DNA from: Bacteroides_F sp964482605
GTDB lineage: Bacteria; Bacillota; Clostridia; Lachnospirales; Lachnospiraceae
Assembly (NCBI GenBank): GCA_964482605.1
Contig: CAYZYS010000042.1
Coordinates: forward strand, 1 to 17,600
Length of the DNA: 17,600 bases
Direction of reading: 5' to 3'
Part shown: one piece after another, positions 15,092 to 17,600 of the stretch
How the letters are laid out: each line of letters starts with the position of its first letter
How positions within the stretch are numbered: the first letter of the stretch is position 1
Translations under genes and position numbers: made by a program
The notes under the pieces: model-generated
Database searches by the model: none
Told to the model about the DNA's origin: nothing
What the model saw: the letters and a program-made list of their open reading frames with translations, nothing else

Positions 15092-16240
15092 CTATAAAAG
15101 CGTGTTGGTCCTGCCTATTATCCTCGTGCGGTAGCCGTCATCCTGTCCAAACTGGTGAATCACATTGACCACGTAAAACACATTGGAAATGCCCTCCCCC
15201 ATGCCGTCCACCTGGATGAATGAACCAGGCTTGATGTCGGGAATGCCAATGCAGCTGCATTCCAGTGTGCCGAATTTATAAGCGGTGCTGTCCATTATGT
15301 AAGCTGCCCTGTAATCCGCATCGCTCTGTGACTGTATCGTTGCATCAAGAAATGTCTTTTGCTTGTTTTTAATAAGCTGCTTTGCGTAGTTGCCGATGGA
15401 AAACTTGTTGCTGTTCTTTTCCTTTGCCTCTATGAGCTTTGCCTTGTTGGCGTCGGTTCCACGCACAATCACGGTTCCCGCAACCCCCGTGCAGTCATAC
15501 TGCACGTCAAGCTGGTATATGTCGCACTGCGGGTCAAGCACAAGCTGCGTTGATGCCCCTGCCCTCGCCTTCCTGAACACCATGTCACCACAGTCAAAGT
15601 AAAATTCATAATTGAAGCGCTTTGCTGCCCTGACTATGAATTCATAGTCACTCTCACTTACCATCTCAATGGTCCGGGACGTATCCTGCTGCTGTGAGCC
15701 CGCAACTGCGGATTTGTCAGGCGTCTGCGTTATGTGGAGGCTTCTTATGACATTCATGTTCTGAAGCCGCATATAAGCTGCCTTTTGCAGTATCTCACTG
15801 ATTGCGTCCCCGTAATTTTCCGACACAAGCTGCGTACAGTGGCAGCTCGACATCATGAAGCCCTTCGCATCCATGCAGGTAAGCATCACACATGGAATGT
15901 CATTTTTTTTGTAAATGTAATTAACCTTTGATATGAACCCCGCAAATACCTCACGCACAACCGTTGAATACCCCATGAGCACCGTAACCTCGGAGCCAAG
16001 GCAAATATATTTTTTCAGGTCATCCACCATGAATTTCCCGTTGAGCGAATCATAGCAGTTATATATGCAAAAGGTAGCCATGGATGCCTCAAAGCCGCAG
16101 GTCACGTCAACCTCAAGGTCGCTTATGATGAAGTCCTTCTTGCTCTCCCCAATCCTTTTGCCGTTGACGCGGACAACCGCTATCGGCTCCTGGAACTGGT
16201 CATATTCAGTTTTTAGCTGTTCATAATCCAATGCTGCCAT
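15092..16240 (-). CDS. Baseplate hub protein, gpD/gp27-like (VgrG N-terminal type)
   Basis: The 382-residue protein should form the trimeric hub that joins the six-fold tube to the three-fold spike. It fits phage late-control gene D/gp27-like proteins: SDLEVDVTCGFEASMATFCI (40-59), GSEVTVLMGYSTVVREVFAG (82-101) leading to FISKVNYIYKKND and VMLTCMDAKGF, the central SESDYEFIVRAAKRFNYEFY (195-214), which is the hallmark 'xSDxxFixRxAxxxGy' block, and a C-terminal FGTLECSCIGIPDIKPGSFI (323-342). In Afp8 and VgrG this hub and the OB-fold spike are one chain; here they are two genes 3 bases apart. The start at 16240 has TAAGGAT very close to the ATG. It is unusually rich in cysteine for a surface-exposed structure (such as SSCHC, 131-135). 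Confidence 0.87.
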   Translation of the reverse strand: MAALDYEQLKTEYDQFQEPIAVVRVNGKRIGESKKDFIISDLEVDVTCGFEASMATFCIYNCYDSLNGKFMVDDLKKYICLGSEVTVLMGYSTVVREVFAGFISKVNYIYKKNDIPCVMLTCMDAKGFMMSSCHCTQLVSENYGDAISEILQKAAYMRLQNMNVIRSLHITQTPDKSAVAGSQQQDTSRTIEMVSESDYEFIVRAAKRFNYEFYFDCGDMVFRKARAGASTQLVLDPQCDIYQLDVQYDCTGVAGTVIVRGTDANKAKLIEAKEKNSNKFSIGNYAKQLIKNKQKTFLDATIQSQSDADYRAAYIMDSTAYKFGTLECSCIGIPDIKPGSFIQVDGMGEGISNVFYVVNVIHQFGQDDGYRTRIIGRTNTLL

Positions 16241-16310
16241 ATCCTTACCATTTCATTTATCAATGTTATTTTATTTATTATAAATGTTTTTTATTTTATA
16301 TAAATGTATT
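16241..16310 (-). promoter_or_regulatory. AT-rich spacer between tube-adaptor and hub genes, possible internal promoter
   Basis: Seventy bases of almost pure A/T with repeated TTTAT/ATAAATG words stand out in an operon whose other junctions are 3-21 bases or overlaps. On the minus strand a perfect TATAAT lies at 16282-16277, but the region 17 bases upstream offers only a poor -35 box. The spacer could hold a weak promoter, an RNA-processing site or an AT-rich ribosome enhancer for the hub gene. No stable hairpin with a T-run is seen, so a terminator is unlikely. Confidence 0.35.
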
Positions 16311-17600
16311 TCATTTATTGAACTGCACAAGCTGCGTTATGGTTCCCGCCGTTGTATTGATGTTTTCCATGACATTCATGTGCTTCACCTTGAAGAGCTT
16401 GTCGAAATCCCCCGCATCCCTGATGCTTGAATTGAGCACGAGCTTCATTGTCACGGTTCCCATTATCGGGTTCCCCGATGTATTGAACATGGTGTACTCA
16501 GCCTCCTCGGACAAAAGCATCCCCGAGACCGACAGCTTTCCCCAACAGAACACCACATTTCTTGTCATTGTGTTTGACATAAGGGCAAGAAGCCCATCAA
16601 TTTTATCTTTTACGGTATAATTCTTCAATACAGACGCAATGGAGGAATTCATTATCCTCTCCTTGGTGCTACCCCTGAACACTGCCTTCTGCTTGTCCCA
16701 TATGAATGCGTCAGTGTCCTGTATGTTCTCCACCGTGAGTTTTACCGTCATTATGGTTTTGACAGCCTGGGACAGCGTCTTGTCAACCTTTGCGCTTTCC
16801 GCCTTCCCATCATCATCCGGGGAGCTCTGGAATGACAATTCCTCCGGATTATACTGAACCGTCAGCACCTTGTAGCCATTGCTCACTGCCGTCTGTGAAA
16901 AGCCTCCTGACGTGGTTCCCTTGGAAAATGCCTTCTCCAGTGCCAATGCCGTTGTCTTGCCATGGTTTGCATCCAGCTTGTTTTTTTCATTTTGCTGCAC
17001 ACGGGTCAGGTTATTGACACAAAGCAGCGCCTTCTGTATGGAGCTCCCCGTGGAGCTCCCAAGGTTGCCGTTTCCCGCAATCAGCCCATCATATGCCGAC
17101 TGCCACGCACCAAGCGGCCTGTCCGCAGATGGCGTGGATGATGACATCAGGGCGCACATTATGATTGACAGGTTAATCTCCCCACGTATCGGGATTCCGT
17201 TGGTGTCAAACATGGTATAATTCACCTCAACGCCATTCAGTATGCCCTCATACGTCATGTCGCCCCACATGAACAGTAGCGCCCTTGTATTCTCATTGCT
17301 AAGTGCCGCAATGAAGCCCTCCGCCTCCGTCTGTACATTGCCCTCGGTCTGCAGGATGGCATTGGACTCGTCAACAATTAGCTGCACGCTCAGTGTATAC
17401 GTGGCATCATTGGCGCCATATTCCATGGTCTCCTTGTTTTCCTCAAGGCTTGTGCGGCTCTTTTGCGTCACGGCCTGCGCCGTCAGCTTTAAGGTGGTGG
17501 GGTTAAACTGCACCTCATACTTTTTCACATTTTCCCCCATGTCCGCACCGTCAAGCATCCCTGTCACAAATGAAGTGACACCCGGTGCCACCTTGGACGC
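16311..17600 (-). CDS. Contractile injection system tube-adaptor protein with two CIS-tube domains, 5'-partial
   Basis: The reading frame is open to the right edge; a GTG at 17591 is a possible but unsupported start, so the N-terminus is probably just outside. Numbering from that GTG (426 residues), two copies of the CIS_tube (Afp7/gp53-54-type) domain occur. Copy 1 (~25-147): YEVQFNPTTLKL, then LLFMWGDMTYEGILNGVEVN and YTMFDTNGIPIRGEI. Copy 2 (~243-390): LTVQYNPEELSF, then VVFCWGKLSVSGMLLSEEAE and YTMFNTSGNPIMGTV. The FNP, FxWG and YTMF(D/N)xxGxPI(R/M)G motifs are the family signature. The linker (~150-240) is Ser/Gly/Asn-rich. In Afp-type clusters this gene (afp7) links tube to hub, and the position before the hub gene agrees. 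No LysM domain is seen, though Afp7-type proteins often have one. Confidence 0.85.
   Translation of the reverse strand, partial: ASKVAPGVTSFVTGMLDGADMGENVKKYEVQFNPTTLKLTAQAVTQKSRTSLEENKETMEYGANDATYTLSVQLIVDESNAILQTEGNVQTEAEGFIAALSNENTRALLFMWGDMTYEGILNGVEVNYTMFDTNGIPIRGEINLSIIMCALMSSSTPSADRPLGAWQSAYDGLIAGNGNLGSSTGSSIQKALLCVNNLTRVQQNEKNKLDANHGKTTALALEKAFSKGTTSGGFSQTAVSNGYKVLTVQYNPEELSFQSSPDDDGKAESAKVDKTLSQAVKTIMTVKLTVENIQDTDAFIWDKQKAVFRGSTKERIMNSSIASVLKNYTVKDKIDGLLALMSNTMTRNVVFCWGKLSVSGMLLSEEAEYTMFNTSGNPIMGTVTMKLVLNSSIRDAGDFDKLFKVKHMNVMENINTTAGTITQLVQFNK

Noticed and set aside
7749..17600. Type VI secretion system
   Set aside because: gp25, hub and spike are shared, but two CIS-type J proteins, a gpI-like protein and a CIS-tube adaptor are not T6SS components, and no TssJLM-type membrane genes are seen.
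7749..17600. Complete prophage
   Set aside because: Within the window there is no integrase, capsid, portal, terminase, lysis gene or attachment-site duplication; it stays open only because the right flank is missing.

Overview
The window looks like chromosome from an anaerobic Gram-positive bacterium of the Clostridia, most likely a Lachnospiraceae-type Firmicute. Support: strong AGGAGG-type ribosome binding sites, the Firmicutes-style secG-rnr-smpB cluster, consensus sigma-A promoters, a KDPG aldolase/KDG kinase pair, and cysteine-rich cytoplasmic proteins. The taxon is an inference; there is no rRNA or other marker here. All genes but one lie on the minus strand, so the text below reads from right to left for those operons.

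Right part (17600 down to 7749): a tightly packed minus-strand block of seven genes encodes the tube-adaptor and baseplate part of a contractile injection system (CIS; phage-tail-like). In transcription order they are: a protein with two CIS-tube-adaptor domains in tandem (5' end outside the window), a gpD/gp27-like hub, a gp5-like OB-fold spike, a gp25-like wedge protein, a large gpJ-like wedge protein, a second gpJ-like protein and a gpI-like tail protein. The order resembles the afp7-afp12 stretch of Afp-type particles and the V-W-J-I order of P2-like tails. Sheath, inner tube, ATPase, tape measure, fibre, PAAR tip and payload genes are not in the window; if present they lie beyond position 17600.

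Middle (7748 down to 5561): a sigma-A promoter drives a two-gene Entner-Doudoroff/hexuronate operon: KDPG/KHG aldolase with an extra C-terminal glyoxalase-fold (VOC-like) domain, then 2-keto-3-deoxygluconate kinase, closed by a strong intrinsic terminator. Together these enzymes turn 2-keto-3-deoxygluconate into pyruvate and glyceraldehyde-3-phosphate. No terminator separates the CIS block from this operon.

Next (5544 down to 3416): two convergent glycosyltransferase genes share a 4-base tail overlap. One is a minus-strand family-2 enzyme with a TPR-like C-terminal half; the other is a plus-strand family-2 enzyme with its own promoter.

Left part (3386 down to 1): a sigma-A promoter, secG, an intrinsic terminator/attenuator, rnr, smpB (overlapping rnr by 41 bases) and the first part of a small membrane protein that may be NfeD-like and carries five copies of a Met/His/Asp-rich hexapeptide. 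This cluster couples protein export, RNA decay and trans-translation. No ssrA (tmRNA) is visible here.

The best candidate for something unusual is the CIS block, above all the two-domain tube adaptor, the spike operon without an adjacent PAAR gene, and its abrupt junction with a sugar-acid operon.
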